A DNA stretch of 64,000 bases from Ruania zhangjianzhongii (GCF_008000995.1 NZ_CP042828.1:5003306-5067305); one strand, 5' to 3'; numbered from the stretch's first letter, positions 35,048 through 44,655 are shown. Numbers and translations: made by a program. Notes: generated by a model not told the origin, from the sequence alone.

Positions 35048-35625
35048 GCGCACCGGACTGGGCACACTGGCGGAGGTCCCTGGTGGGCTGCCTGGGCACA
35101 GAACCACGGGACCTGCCCCGCGACCCGCTCGCCACTCCCGCGCTGGCTGCGAGCCCGCTGGTGCGAGCGCTGCACCGACGGGACGTGCGCTGGATACTCA
35201 ACGGTTCTGCCGTGCTGCTCACGGCCGGCGTGGAGGTGGTGCCGGGTGATCTGGACGTGGTGCCCGAGCTGTCCGCGGATAACTTCGGCCGGCTCACCGA
35301 CGTACTGGCAGATCTGGACGCGTTTCCGCAGCCCGTACCCGACTGGGAACACGGTCTGAGCGTCGAGGAGGTGAGCCGGTGGCGGCCGCACCCCGCCGTC
35401 GCGAACCTGAACAGCCGGTTCCTCACCGACTACGGCGTGCTGGACATCGTGCCGGACCTGACCGGTAGCTACGACCAGCTGCTCCGCACCGCACGAACGG
35501 CGGAGCTCGATGGCATGGAACTGCTCACCGCGGACCTGGCTCCGATCCTGCGCAGGCTCGAGACGTCGTCGCGGCCGAAGGACCAGCGGCGATGGGCACT
35601 GGCTCGTCATCTCGCCCACCGCTGA
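35044..35625 (+). CDS. Nucleotidyltransferase-like protein
   Basis: The 193-residue protein begins with a GTG coupled to the MFS stop. The block WILNGSAVLLTAGVEVVPGD followed by LDVVPE gives the GS...D.D pattern of the polymerase-beta nucleotidyltransferase fold (the hydrophobic strand, then the metal-binding acids). The C-terminal part is charged and probably helical. Substrate is unknown, and catalytic activity cannot be confirmed. It may be an aminoglycoside- or RNA-type relative. Confidence 0.65.
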   Translation: MSAPDWAHWRRSLVGCLGTEPRDLPRDPLATPALAASPLVRALHRRDVRWILNGSAVLLTAGVEVVPGDLDVVPELSADNFGRLTDVLADLDAFPQPVPDWEHGLSVEEVSRWRPHPAVANLNSRFLTDYGVLDIVPDLTGSYDQLLRTARTAELDGMELLTADLAPILRRLETSSRPKDQRRWALARHLAHR

Positions 35626-35680
35626 GCCGAGGGCCCGGGCGAACCCGCACCAGACCCGGCACTGATTCGTTACTTGGCAC

Positions 35681-35737
35681 GCCCGGGCGATACCGCGGGG
35701 CACTAATCCGGGTAGCAGGTATCACCTGGTTCGAGTC
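35681..35737. repeat. Dispersed hairpin repeat, copy 1
   Basis: GGGCGATACC (35685-35694) and GGTATCACCT (35718-35727) form an imperfect hairpin. The flanks match a second copy at 42964-43022. The element lies between two co-directional genes and could act as a terminator. Confidence 0.7.
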
Positions 35738-35799
35738 ATGGCGCATGGGAGAGGATGGCGGCAGCCCGCATCTCTGCTGCTGACCGAAGGGAACCCCTG

Positions 35800-36930
35800 A
35801 TGGACTCTGGCATCCCGAACCACGCTGGCATCCGAGACGGCTCTGGTATCTCGGACCAGCCGCGGATCGGCCCTGAGGAGAGCGTGCACCTGCGCGCTCG
35901 GGTTCTCCCGGACGGTGAGGAGACGGAGCTGTGGATCTCCGGCGGGGTGATCAGCCGGTCACCGGTGCCGGGCGCGCGGACGATCGTCACCGGTGGCTGG
36001 GTGCTGCCGGCGCTGGTGGATGCGCACCTGCACGTCGGCGTCGCGGAGATCGGCGGGCCGCTCGACCTTGATGTCCTGGCGGGTGAGCTCGCCCTGCTCG
36101 CGCGCAGCGGGATCGGCGCGGCGCGGATCCTCGGCAGCCCGAGCACGCTGCCGGACGATGTGCTCAGCCCTGACGGCGGCCCGCTGCTCCAGCACGCAGG
36201 GGTCCCGCTGGCTGCGCCGGACCGGTTCATCCCGGGCTGGGGCGAACTGGTCTCGGGCGACGGCCTGACCGACGCCTGTGCCGAGCGACGCGGCTCCGGC
36301 TGGCTGAAGATCATTGCCGACTGGTTCGACGACACGGGAAGCTACAGCGCCGCCTTCGACGGAGAGACGCTGAGCCGCGCGATCGCCGCCGCACACGAGT
36401 CGGGCCACCGCGTGGCCGTGCACACGCAAAGCGCCGACGGCGGCCGGTCCGCGGTTCTTGCCGGAGCGGATTCGATCGAGCACGGGATGCACCTGCCGAT
36501 GGAGGTGCTGCCGGACCTGGCAGCGCGGCGCGGTGTGCTGGTGCCGACCGGGACCGTGTTCGAGCAGCTCGCCGAGTCGATGGCCAGTGACGAGGTTCCA
36601 CCCGAGCTGCGGCGTTGGTACTCCGACGGCGTCGCCTCGCACCCGGAGCTGGTCCGGCGAGCCTGGGAGAGCGGGGTCACGGTCCTGGCCGGGACGGACC
36701 TCCCGGTGGGCGCCCTGATCGACGAGGTGGAGTGGCTGATCGCCGCCGGGCTGCCGGTCGGGGAAGCCATCGGCGCCGCCTCCTGGACGGCGCGGGAGGT
36801 ACTCGACCTTCCCCGACTGCGCGACGGCGACCGCGCAGACCTGATCTGGACCGAGGACGATCCGCGTACGGATCCAGGCCGGTTACGAGCGCCGGACCTG
36901 GTGATCCTCTCGGGCTCCGCCGTCGGCTAG
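35800..36930 (+). CDS. Metal-dependent amidohydrolase
   Basis: The 376-residue protein starts at the ATG at 35800 after GAAGGGAA. It has the TIM-barrel metal motifs DAHLHV, KIIADW (Lys that may be carboxylated), AVHTQ, SIEHGMH and AGTDLPVG. The N-terminal beta part is typical of imidazolonepropionase- or prolidase-like members (VTGGWVLPALVDAH). The substrate cannot be told. The gene is alone on this strand, downstream of a hairpin repeat. Confidence 0.85.
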   Translation: MDSGIPNHAGIRDGSGISDQPRIGPEESVHLRARVLPDGEETELWISGGVISRSPVPGARTIVTGGWVLPALVDAHLHVGVAEIGGPLDLDVLAGELALLARSGIGAARILGSPSTLPDDVLSPDGGPLLQHAGVPLAAPDRFIPGWGELVSGDGLTDACAERRGSGWLKIIADWFDDTGSYSAAFDGETLSRAIAAAHESGHRVAVHTQSADGGRSAVLAGADSIEHGMHLPMEVLPDLAARRGVLVPTGTVFEQLAESMASDEVPPELRRWYSDGVASHPELVRRAWESGVTVLAGTDLPVGALIDEVEWLIAAGLPVGEAIGAASWTAREVLDLPRLRDGDRADLIWTEDDPRTDPGRLRAPDLVILSGSAVG

Positions 36931-37050
36931 TCGGTGACGCACCGCAAGACCTGCCCACTCCACCAGTCCGGCCGCAGCACCTCAACGATCCAGGCACGTC
37001 CCGCACGACCGGGCCTGGAGGTGCTGACGCACCTGGCCCCGGGGCCAGCG

Positions 37051-38799
37051 CTACTCCACGAGCTTGCCGGTCACCGAGTCGTCTGCATCGGCCTCGGCCA
37101 GGGACCGGAACGAGTCCGGTGCCGCGGCTACCGGCTCGAAGCTGACCCCCGCGGTCGGCGACCAGACGAAACTGCCCTGCAGCGCCGGGTCCATCGCGGG
37201 AAAGTCCGAGCGGTTGTGGCAGCCGCGCGATTCCCGCCGCTCCAGGGCGCTCTCCAGTGTGGCGCGGGCGGCAAGCAGTGCGCCCAGGAGATCATAGGCG
37301 TGGGCCAGGTCGTCGAAGCCGGCGCGGTCGGGGCGCGCGGTGACGTCCTGTGCGCGGCTATCGAGGGCGTCCAGCGTGCGGAGGCCTTCCTGTAGCCCCT
37401 CCTCGGTGCGCACGACGCCGGCGTTCTCGGTCATCAGGTTGCGCACGTCGCGCTGCAGCCGCCGGGCCGATTCGGTGCCCTCGGCCCGGAGCAGGGACTG
37501 CATCTCCGCACGGGCCTGCTCCACCGCAGCACCGTCACGGTGGACCATGGTGCGCGAGGCGACGTAGTCCGCGGCATACTCGCCGGTGATGCGTCCATAG
37601 ACAAGCAGTTCGATCAGCGAGTTCCCGCCGAGGCGGTTGGCGCCGTGCAGACCCGAGGACGCCTCACCGATCGCATACAGTCCGTCCACACCCGTGCCAT
37701 GGTCGTCGGGGGCCACCCACACCCCACCCATGGAGTAGTGCGCTGTCGGCGCGATCTCCATCTTCGTGGTCGTGATGTCGAGCATCTGCAGGTCGATCAG
37801 CGTGCGGTAGAGGCGGGGAAGCTTCTGGTGGATGACCTCGGGGGGCAGATGGGAGACATCCAGCCAGACGCCACCCTTCTCGGTCCCCCGACCGGCCGCG
37901 ATCTCCGTGTACCCGGCCAAGGCCACCCGGTCCCGGGTGGAGAGCTCCATCCGCTCCGGGTCGTAGCGCTCCATGTACCGCTCACCCAGAGCGTTGGTGA
38001 GGATCCCTCCCTCGCCACGCGCGGCTTCTGAGACCAGGGTGCCTGCGGCGTCCTCGGGCTCCAGCAGCCCGGAGGGGTGGAACTGGACCAGCTCGGCGTC
38101 CCGAATCCGGGCCCCGGCCAGCGCAGCGAGCCGGAAGGAGTCACCGGTGTTCTCGTCCCGCCGGGAGGAGGTCTGCCGCCAGATGCGGGTGTGGCCGCCT
38201 GCGGCCAGCACCACGGCGTCGGCATGGATCTGCACGGGAGTGCCATCGGTGATGTCGAATCCATAGGCGCCGAAGATCGTGCCGTCGGCCACCAGCAGAC
38301 GGGTGATGTAGATGCTGTCGATGATCGGAACCTGCAGTTCGGCCGCGCGGCGGATCAGGGTCCGCTGGATCTCCAGCCCGGTGTAGTCGCCGGCGTAAGC
38401 GGTCCGGCGGTAGGTATGGGCACCGAAGAAGCGCTGGGAGATTCGCCCGTCCTCCTCCCGGGCAAAGGGCATATCCCAGGTCTGGAGCTCCTCGATTCCG
38501 TGAGCGGCATGGCGGGCCACGGTCTCGACGATCGCCGGCTCAGCCAGGAAGTAGGACTCGCGCAGTGTGTCGGCAGCGTGCTGCTCCCAGCTGTCCTCAG
38601 GATCCATGGTGCCCAGTGCGGCGTTGATGCCACCGGCGGCGAGGGTGGTGTGAGCGTCCTGCTTGCGTCGTTTACCCACGGCCAACACCTGAACACCGCG
38701 CTGGGCAAGCTCGATCGCCGCCCGCAACCCGGCACCGCCTGTGCCGATCACGAGGACGGAGGTGGACAGCAGTCGTTCTCGGACCTGTGCGGTGCTCAT
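37051..38799 (-). CDS. FAD-dependent succinate dehydrogenase/fumarate reductase-type flavoprotein
   Basis: The 582-residue protein starts at the ATG at 38799. It has the dinucleotide-binding motif VLVIGTGGAGLRAAIE, the HTTLAAGGINAALG loop and, later, HPSGLLEP and SEAARGEGGILTN, typical of the SdhA/FrdA/NadB group. The C-terminal part has NRLGGNSLIELLVYGR, the substrate-binding region. No iron-sulfur or membrane subunit gene is adjacent. It may be a soluble fumarate reductase or L-aspartate oxidase-like enzyme. It is divergent from a LysR regulator. Confidence 0.85.
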   Translation of the reverse strand: MSTAQVRERLLSTSVLVIGTGGAGLRAAIELAQRGVQVLAVGKRRKQDAHTTLAAGGINAALGTMDPEDSWEQHAADTLRESYFLAEPAIVETVARHAAHGIEELQTWDMPFAREEDGRISQRFFGAHTYRRTAYAGDYTGLEIQRTLIRRAAELQVPIIDSIYITRLLVADGTIFGAYGFDITDGTPVQIHADAVVLAAGGHTRIWRQTSSRRDENTGDSFRLAALAGARIRDAELVQFHPSGLLEPEDAAGTLVSEAARGEGGILTNALGERYMERYDPERMELSTRDRVALAGYTEIAAGRGTEKGGVWLDVSHLPPEVIHQKLPRLYRTLIDLQMLDITTTKMEIAPTAHYSMGGVWVAPDDHGTGVDGLYAIGEASSGLHGANRLGGNSLIELLVYGRITGEYAADYVASRTMVHRDGAAVEQARAEMQSLLRAEGTESARRLQRDVRNLMTENAGVVRTEEGLQEGLRTLDALDSRAQDVTARPDRAGFDDLAHAYDLLGALLAARATLESALERRESRGCHNRSDFPAMDPALQGSFVWSPTAGVSFEPVAAAPDSFRSLAEADADDSVTGKLVE

Positions 38800-38870
38800 G
38801 TCACTCACGCTAAGAAGCCTCGCGCCATGAGTCCAATGCATAGTGCTGATTGTCTTGATACGTTGTCGCT
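38800..38870. promoter_or_regulatory. Divergent promoter between flavoprotein and LysR genes
   Basis: The 71-bp gap must hold both promoters. The AT-rich stretch 38830-38862 carries candidate LysR (T-N11-A) sites, though none is uniquely clear. Confidence 0.4.
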
Positions 38871-39878
38871 ATGATGAGGTTGGAGCAGCTCTCCTCGTTC
38901 GAGGCCGTGGCCCGGCTCGGGCACTTCACTCATGCCGCCGAGGAACTTTTCCTCAGCCAGCCCTCGCTCAGTCGGCAGATCGCGTCGCTGGAGAGAGAAC
39001 TCGGCGCCAGGCTGTTTCATCGTGGGCCGGCCGGGGCGGCACTGACCCAAGCCGGCGAGGTGCTCCTACCCATCGCCCGGCGCATGCTCGGCGACGCTCA
39101 GTCCGCCCGCGAGCAGCTGGACGAGCTCGCCGGACTGCGGCGCGGTCACGTCCGACTCGGCGCCCCGCCGACCCTGTGCGTCTCCCTGGTGGCCGATGTC
39201 CTGACCGCCTTTCGGGCCGACCATCCCGGTGTGGACCTGCACATCACCGAAGGAGGTTCGCGTTCCCTGGTCGACGCCATGCACGAGGGCGCGCTCGATC
39301 TGGCCCTGCTCGTCACCCGCGGAATGGAACCATCGATACCCCACACTGAGCTGATTCCGCTGCTGTCCGAAGAGCTGGTGGTGGTCTCCGCCGCAGATGC
39401 CCCACTGCCGGGGTCCGCCTGGGCGAACGGTGGGAGCCTGACCGCGACCGAGCTGGCGCTGGCGGAGCTGGCGCAGATCCCTCAGGTGGCCTTCAACCGG
39501 ACGTACGACCTCCGCACAGCCCTGGACGCGACGTTCTCCGCCCACGGCCTCAGCCCGACGATCGCGGTCGAGGGCGCTGAGATGGACGCGGTGCTCCGAT
39601 TCGTGGAGCGCGGACTGGGAGTGGCTGTCGTTCCGGCAATGGTCGTCATCGATCGCCCCGCGCTGCACAGCACCCGGTTGGTGCATCCCTCCCTGGCCCG
39701 GACCGTCAGCCTGGCCCGGCGCACCGGCGTCGAGCTCTCCACCTCCGCAGCAGTCATGCAGCAGGTCCTCTTCGAGACCGTGGACCGACTCACCGCACCC
39801 GGCACCGACCTCGCGCGCCTGGTCACCGTCGCCTCACCGGAGACGAACGAGCGTGGCGACCACGCGCGAGGCCAGTAG
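38871..39878 (+). CDS. LysR-family transcriptional regulator
   Basis: The 335-residue protein has the N-terminal HTH (residues about 1-60: MRLEQLSSFEAVARLGHFTHAAEELFLSQPSLSRQIASLE in successive blocks) and a C-terminal effector domain (about 90-300). It is divergent from the flavoprotein gene at 37051-38799, so it likely controls it. The effector is probably a small organic acid, by analogy only. It ends 10 bp before the stop of the convergent oxidase gene. Confidence 0.93.
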   Translation: MMRLEQLSSFEAVARLGHFTHAAEELFLSQPSLSRQIASLERELGARLFHRGPAGAALTQAGEVLLPIARRMLGDAQSAREQLDELAGLRRGHVRLGAPPTLCVSLVADVLTAFRADHPGVDLHITEGGSRSLVDAMHEGALDLALLVTRGMEPSIPHTELIPLLSEELVVVSAADAPLPGSAWANGGSLTATELALAELAQIPQVAFNRTYDLRTALDATFSAHGLSPTIAVEGAEMDAVLRFVERGLGVAVVPAMVVIDRPALHSTRLVHPSLARTVSLARRTGVELSTSAAVMQQVLFETVDRLTAPGTDLARLVTVASPETNERGDHARGQ

Positions 39879-39888
39879 CCGTGGTCAG

Positions 39889-41190
39889 TCACGCAGCGCC
39901 CCGGGCGCTCAGCAGACCGTCCGGGTCATGCTCCGCCCGGATCTGTGCGAGGCGCTCCCGGGTTGCCGGCGGATAGGCGGCGGCAAGGGCGCTCTCGTCT
40001 GCAGCCGAGGAGAAGTTGAGGTACCTGCCGCTACCGTGCTCCGCCACAGCCTGCCACCCGGGTATCACCGCGTCGTCCGGGCCGGGCTCACCGGGCAGGA
40101 ACCGCAGTGCCACCGCCATCGCTTCGGCCGTGCGGTGCGCGAAGGCCGTCTCCCCGACCGGCACTCGGGCCACCGCTCCGCCCAAGGATCGCACCGAAAC
40201 GACGGTGCCGCCGCCGGCGTAGAGGTCGCCGAGCGCTGCCACGGCGGCCGCGTCGAGGTCGAGAAAGGTGTTGGTCGCGGTGACCCGGGCCCCGGGTGGC
40301 ATGTGGGCATCCTCGAGCACCTCTGCGTACGGCCGCACGCTCAGATCGCTGCTGAGCACCGGAGCGAGCCTCAGCAGCTGGTCGATAGCGGCCTGACCCT
40401 CTGCCTCCGGCCCGTCGAAGCAGACCTGCACCATCGCCATTCCCGGCCGGTCGCCCATCGCGGGCATCAGGGACAGCACCGTGGTGAGACGTTCGTCCGC
40501 ACCACACTGCGCGTCCCGCCAGCCGGTCAGAAGCCGGACCGGATCGCTCGGATCGAGCACGATCGTGCCGAACACGACCTCGGTGACCTGCTGAGCGCGG
40601 AAGTCGAACCGGGTCACCACCCCGCTACCGGCACCGCCGCCGCGCACGGACCAGAACAGGTCGGGGTGTACATCGGCCGAGACCTCGAGGATCTCGCCGG
40701 CCGCCGTCACCACCTGCGCGCCGACCAGGCTGTCGATCGCCAGTCCGTAGCGGCGCACCATCCAGCCGATCCCGCCGCCCAGGGTCAGTCCACCGACGCC
40801 GACCCCCGCCGTGTCTCCGGCGGTGATGCCGAGCCCGTGCGGATGAAGGGCAGCTGCTACCTCGCCCCAGGTCGCACCACCCCCGATGCGGGCGATCCTG
40901 GTCGCCGGGTCCACCGCGATGTCCGCCATCCCGCGCAGATCGAGCAGCAGCCCCTCGGTCGCCCGGCTGAGTCCGGCCATGCTGTGACCAGCGGAGCGCA
41001 CGGTCAGCGCCATCCCGCTCTCACCAGCCCAGTGCATCGCCGCGGCCACCTCAGCGGCACTGCGTGGGCGCACCACCAGCTCCGGATACCCCTCACCCAC
41101 CAGGGTGCGGGCAGCATCGGCGTAGTCATCATCGCCACGGCGCAGCACCGACAGGACAGCGGCGGTGGTGGACAGTTCGGGTGTCGTCAT
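39889..41190 (-). CDS. FAD-linked oxidoreductase (BBE-like, VAO/PCMH family)
   Basis: The 433-residue protein starts at the ATG at 41190 after TAGGAGGATCC. The FAD-binding PCMH domain has VRSAGHSMAGLS, where the His is the likely covalent FAD link, and DTAGVGVGGLTLGGGIGW. The C-terminal BBE part ends GRYLNFSSAADES. The usual second link (Cys) is not seen, so a single histidyl bond is inferred. Substrate could be a sugar, alcohol or phenol. It is divergent from the second two-component system. Confidence 0.9.
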   Translation of the reverse strand: MTTPELSTTAAVLSVLRRGDDDYADAARTLVGEGYPELVVRPRSAAEVAAAMHWAGESGMALTVRSAGHSMAGLSRATEGLLLDLRGMADIAVDPATRIARIGGGATWGEVAAALHPHGLGITAGDTAGVGVGGLTLGGGIGWMVRRYGLAIDSLVGAQVVTAAGEILEVSADVHPDLFWSVRGGGAGSGVVTRFDFRAQQVTEVVFGTIVLDPSDPVRLLTGWRDAQCGADERLTTVLSLMPAMGDRPGMAMVQVCFDGPEAEGQAAIDQLLRLAPVLSSDLSVRPYAEVLEDAHMPPGARVTATNTFLDLDAAAVAALGDLYAGGGTVVSVRSLGGAVARVPVGETAFAHRTAEAMAVALRFLPGEPGPDDAVIPGWQAVAEHGSGRYLNFSSAADESALAAAYPPATRERLAQIRAEHDPDGLLSARGAA

Positions 41191-41380
41191 CGGATCCTCC
41201 TAGGTATCTTCGGTGCTTTCCAGCCTTGCGGAGTGCGGGGTCGTCGTCGTCGGTCGAAGGGCGCATCTTCTCCGTCACCCGAGACGCCTCCGGGTCAGGC
41301 CGACCTGCTGCAGCGGGCGGTCGTTGAACGTACTTCCGGGGTATGACGCTGCCGCTGGCTGACGTCGATATCGTCGGGGG

Positions 41381-42226
41381 ATGCGTACCGATCGTGGCTG
41401 GAAGCGCTTTTATGCCACCGGGTGGCTCGTTTCGGCGCTCGTCGCCGCTGCGGCCTTCCACCAGTGGCAGGCCCGGGTCAGTGCAGTGGAGCGGGAGCTT
41501 GCCGAAGCACAGCGCACCCGGCAGGCAGTGGTGCAACGAGTGGCGGCAGAGGAACGGTTACGGATCGCACGCGAGCTGCACGACTCGCTGACGCACAGCA
41601 TCTCGGTGGTGAGGATGCAGTCCGGTGTGGCCGCTCACTTGGCCCGCAAGCGCGGCGAGGAGGTGCCGGAGGCGCTGCAGGCGATCGAGCAGGCCGCCGG
41701 TGACGCCTCCCGCGAGCTGCGCGAGACCCTCGGTGTGCTCCGGAGGGACTCGGGTGTGGCCACAGGAGCCCGCGGCCTGCACGACCTGTCGGAGCTGGTC
41801 GAGCGCGTCCGGGACGCCGGACTGACCGCAGAACTCACCGTTCTCGGCGCACGCCGAGTGGTTCCTCGGGAGGTGGATGCTGCTGCGTACCGCATCGTGC
41901 AGGAAGCCCTGAACAACGTCATCAGGCATGCCGGGACAGCCACTGCACAGGTGCAGGTGTCCTACCGCGCCGATGAGCTCACCGTGGTGGTCGAGGACGA
42001 CGGCGTCGGTCACCAGGGTGCGCCGGCCTCGACTGGTCTGGGGTTGATCGGGATGCGGGAACGGGCGGCAGTGCTCGGCGGACGGCTGGCCGCACAGGGC
42101 CGGCCGGGCGGCGGGTTCACTGTCCGTGCCGATCTCCCCTCTCCGCAGGACCCGCCCGCCCAGGGCCCGCCGGCACCCTCAGATCGGCCCGCTGCGGGCG
42201 GGCCGCTCGCCACGGAGGAGCGATGA
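41381..42226 (+). CDS. NarL-type sensor histidine kinase (short sensor region)
   Basis: The 281-residue protein has a short N-terminus with one hydrophobic stretch (about 13-27), then HisKA_3 with His67 (RIARELHDSLTHSIS) and HATPase (ALNNVIRHAGTA; STGLGLIGMRERA). The usual four-helix sensor domain is missing, so signals may be cytoplasmic or a start lies upstream. The C-terminal end is Pro/Ala-rich. It overlaps the regulator by 4 bp (ATGA). Confidence 0.9.
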   Translation: MRTDRGWKRFYATGWLVSALVAAAAFHQWQARVSAVERELAEAQRTRQAVVQRVAAEERLRIARELHDSLTHSISVVRMQSGVAAHLARKRGEEVPEALQAIEQAAGDASRELRETLGVLRRDSGVATGARGLHDLSELVERVRDAGLTAELTVLGARRVVPREVDAAAYRIVQEALNNVIRHAGTATAQVQVSYRADELTVVVEDDGVGHQGAPASTGLGLIGMRERAAVLGGRLAAQGRPGGGFTVRADLPSPQDPPAQGPPAPSDRPAAGGPLATEER

Positions 42227-42891
42227 TCCGCCTCGTCCTGGTCGACGACCAACCGTTGATCCGGACCGGCCTGCGCGCGCTCCTCGAGGCCGAGGACGGG
42301 ATCGAGGTCCTCGCCGAGGGAGCAGATGGGTACGACGGCGTGCGGCTGGCCGAGGAGCACCATCCCGATGTCGTGCTGATGGACATCCAGATGCCGGGCA
42401 TGGACGGGATCGAGGCGACCCGGCAGATCGCTGCCCGAAGTGCGCTGAACGAGACCCGGGTGGTGATCCTGACCAACTACGGGCTGGACGAGTACGTGTT
42501 CAACGCCCTCCGGGCCGGTGCCGCGGGCTTTGTGGTCAAGGACACCGACCCGGCAGAGCTGGTCCAGGGGTTGCGAGTGGTGGCACAGGGGGAAGCGCTG
42601 CTCTCACCGGGCATCACCAAGACGCTGATCGGGGAGTTCGTCGCCCGCCCCGCCAGTGAGGTCCGCACCGCGGACGTGCAGCACCTGACCGCGCGGGAGC
42701 AGGAGGTGGTCACTCTGGTGGGCTATGGGCTGAGCAACGCCGAGATCGCGGGGCGGCTGGTGGTGAGCCCTACGACGGCGAAGACGCACGTCAGCCGGGC
42801 GATGGCCAAAGTGCACGCCCGGGACCGGGCACAGCTGGTCGTTTTCGCCTACGAGGCCGGCCTGGTGCAGGCACGCGAGGCGCGCAGCTGA
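42223..42891 (+). CDS. NarL-family response regulator
   Basis: The 222-residue protein has a receiver with Asp54 (VVLMDIQMPGMDGIEA) and a C-terminal LuxR-type HTH (LTAREQEVVTLVGYGLSNAEIAGRL). It pairs with the kinase encoded immediately upstream. No target operator was recognised. It ends 148 bp before the convergent CCA-adding gene, and a dispersed hairpin lies in between. Confidence 0.93.
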   Translation: MIRLVLVDDQPLIRTGLRALLEAEDGIEVLAEGADGYDGVRLAEEHHPDVVLMDIQMPGMDGIEATRQIAARSALNETRVVILTNYGLDEYVFNALRAGAAGFVVKDTDPAELVQGLRVVAQGEALLSPGITKTLIGEFVARPASEVRTADVQHLTAREQEVVTLVGYGLSNAEIAGRLVVSPTTAKTHVSRAMAKVHARDRAQLVVFAYEAGLVQAREARS

Positions 42892-42963
42892 CCCGCGTCG
42901 TGCGCCCGGCCGCGCGAGCCTGGCCGCTCGGGCACCGCGCCACTCGGGAGTTCGACACTCGGC

Positions 42964-43022
42964 CCGCTCGGGCGATACCGCAGAGCACGACTCACCGTCG
43001 CAGGTATCGCCTGAATCGATTC
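42964..43022. repeat. Dispersed hairpin repeat, copy 2
   Basis: GGGCGATACC (42970-42979) and GGTATCGCC (43003-43011) form a hairpin with a 9-bp perfect stem. It matches the copy at 35681-35737 over about 58 bp. It sits between convergent genes. Confidence 0.7.
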
Positions 43023-43039
43023 ACGGCCGCTGAGGCGGG

Positions 43040-44503
43040 TCAGCGCTGCGCGTCCCACCAGGCGCGGAGCTCGGCCCGGGCCTCGTCAGCACCGAGCGGC
43101 CCGCGTTCCATCCGCAGCCCGAGCAGGTGCTGGTAGGCCTGGCCCACCTGCCTACCGGGACCGATACCGAGGACCTCCATGATCTGGTTGCCGTCCAGAT
43201 CCGGGCGGATGGCATCCAGCTCCTCCTGCTCGGCGAGCGCGGCGATCCGCACCTCCAGGTCGTCGTAGGCGTGAGCGAGCCGGGCAGCCTTGCGCCTGTT
43301 CCTGGTGGTGCAGTCGGCGCGGGTGAGCCGGTGCAGCCGCTGGAGCTGGTCACCGGCGTCGGTGACATAGCGGCGCACCGCCGAGTCGCTCCAGGATGCC
43401 TCGCCATACCCATGGAAGCGCAGGTGCAGGAACACCAGCGTGGTAACGGCCTTGATCGTCGCCTTGTCGAATCGGAGCGCCTTGAGTCTCTTGCTCGCCA
43501 TCTTCGCCCCGACCACTTCGTGGTGGTGGAAGCTCACGCCGCCACCGGGTTCCATCCGCCGGGTGGCCGGCTTGCCGATGTCATGCAGGAGAGCGGCCAG
43601 GCGCAGCACCAGGTCGGGGCCCGGTACCGGGCCCGCCGGCCCGGACTCCAGGTCGATCGCCTGGTCCACCACGGTGAGGGTGTGCTCGTAGACATCCTTG
43701 TGCCGGTGGTGCTCGTCGATCGTCAGCTGCAGCGCGGGCAGCTCGGGAAGCACCTGCTCGGCGATCCCGGTGTGCGTGAGCAACTCCAGTCCGCGGCGCG
43801 GAGCCGGGGCGAGCATCAGCTTCACCAGCTCGGCCTGTACCCGCTCGGCGGAAACGATCTCGATCCGCTCGGCCATCTCGGTCATCGCAGCCAGCGCCGC
43901 CGGGTCCACGTCGAACCGCAGCTGCGCGGCGAACCGGGCGGCCCGCATCATCCGCAGCGGGTCGTCGGCGAAGGACTGCTCCGGGGTGGCCGGGGTGCGG
44001 AGCACTCCGGCCGCCAGGTCACCGAGGCCGTTGAACGGGTCCACGAACACCAGGTCCGGGAGCCGCAGCGCCATCGAGTTCACGGTGAAGTCCCGCCGGG
44101 ACAGGTCGCCGTCCAGCGTGTCGCCGTAGGCGACCTCGGGCTTGCGAGAGGTCGGATCATAGGCTTCCGTGCGGTAGGTGGTCACCTCGACCACCGCGTC
44201 ACCGTTCCGAGCGCCGATCGTGCCGAACTCCCGGCCCATGTCCCAGTGCGCGTCCCCCCACGCCGTGAGGATCTGCTCGGTCTCCTCCGGGCGGGCAGAG
44301 GTGGCGAAGTCCAGGTCAACGCTCGCCTTGCCCAAGAAGGCGTCCCGGACAGGTCCGCCGACCAACGCGAGCTCATGTCCAGCGGCGGCAAACTTCTGCC
44401 CGAGCTCGATGGCCTGCGGGGCGTACTCGGCGATCACCGCGAGCGCGGTACGGAGCAGCTCGGCCGGGCTCGCCGGGGCGGCGGAGGAGTCGTGAGGGGG
44501 CAC
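43040..44503 (-). CDS. CCA tRNA nucleotidyltransferase / poly(A) polymerase family
   Basis: The 487-residue protein has the N-terminal catalytic domain with LALVGGPVRDAFLGKASVDLDFATS (GG and DxD motifs). RRDFTVNSMAL follows, then RNA-binding and an HD domain (LAALLHDIGKPATRR). It adds CCA to tRNA ends, or poly(A)-type tails, in the cytoplasm. It is the homologue of Rv3907c (PcnA), which also lies next to the NUDIX-DUF6049-MurJ genes. It starts at a GTG. Confidence 0.93.
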   Translation of the reverse strand: MPPHDSSAAPASPAELLRTALAVIAEYAPQAIELGQKFAAAGHELALVGGPVRDAFLGKASVDLDFATSARPEETEQILTAWGDAHWDMGREFGTIGARNGDAVVEVTTYRTEAYDPTSRKPEVAYGDTLDGDLSRRDFTVNSMALRLPDLVFVDPFNGLGDLAAGVLRTPATPEQSFADDPLRMMRAARFAAQLRFDVDPAALAAMTEMAERIEIVSAERVQAELVKLMLAPAPRRGLELLTHTGIAEQVLPELPALQLTIDEHHRHKDVYEHTLTVVDQAIDLESGPAGPVPGPDLVLRLAALLHDIGKPATRRMEPGGGVSFHHHEVVGAKMASKRLKALRFDKATIKAVTTLVFLHLRFHGYGEASWSDSAVRRYVTDAGDQLQRLHRLTRADCTTRNRRKAARLAHAYDDLEVRIAALAEQEELDAIRPDLDGNQIMEVLGIGPGRQVGQAYQHLLGLRMERGPLGADEARAELRAWWDAQR

Positions 44504-44531
44504 AGCGTTCTAGGGTGCCACGTTTACCGGA

Positions 44532-44655
44532 GGTGAGGCACCTGAGGCCGGCCCAGGACAGACGTGGCCGGAGCACATCGAGCCGCGAGTCTGCGCCGCA
44601 GCCGAGCCCGCGAACCGCGCGGCACACCCGCGCGCGTGCCTCACCTTGTCCTGGG
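44532..44655. promoter_or_regulatory. Interleaved inverted repeats in the divergent promoter region
   Basis: GGTGAGGCAC (44532-44541) pairs with GTGCCTCACC (44636-44645), and CCCAGGACA (44552-44560) pairs with TGTCCTGGG (44647-44655). The order A-B-A'-B' means the two pairs cross. Both the CCA gene and the NUDIX gene start from here. Confidence 0.5.
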
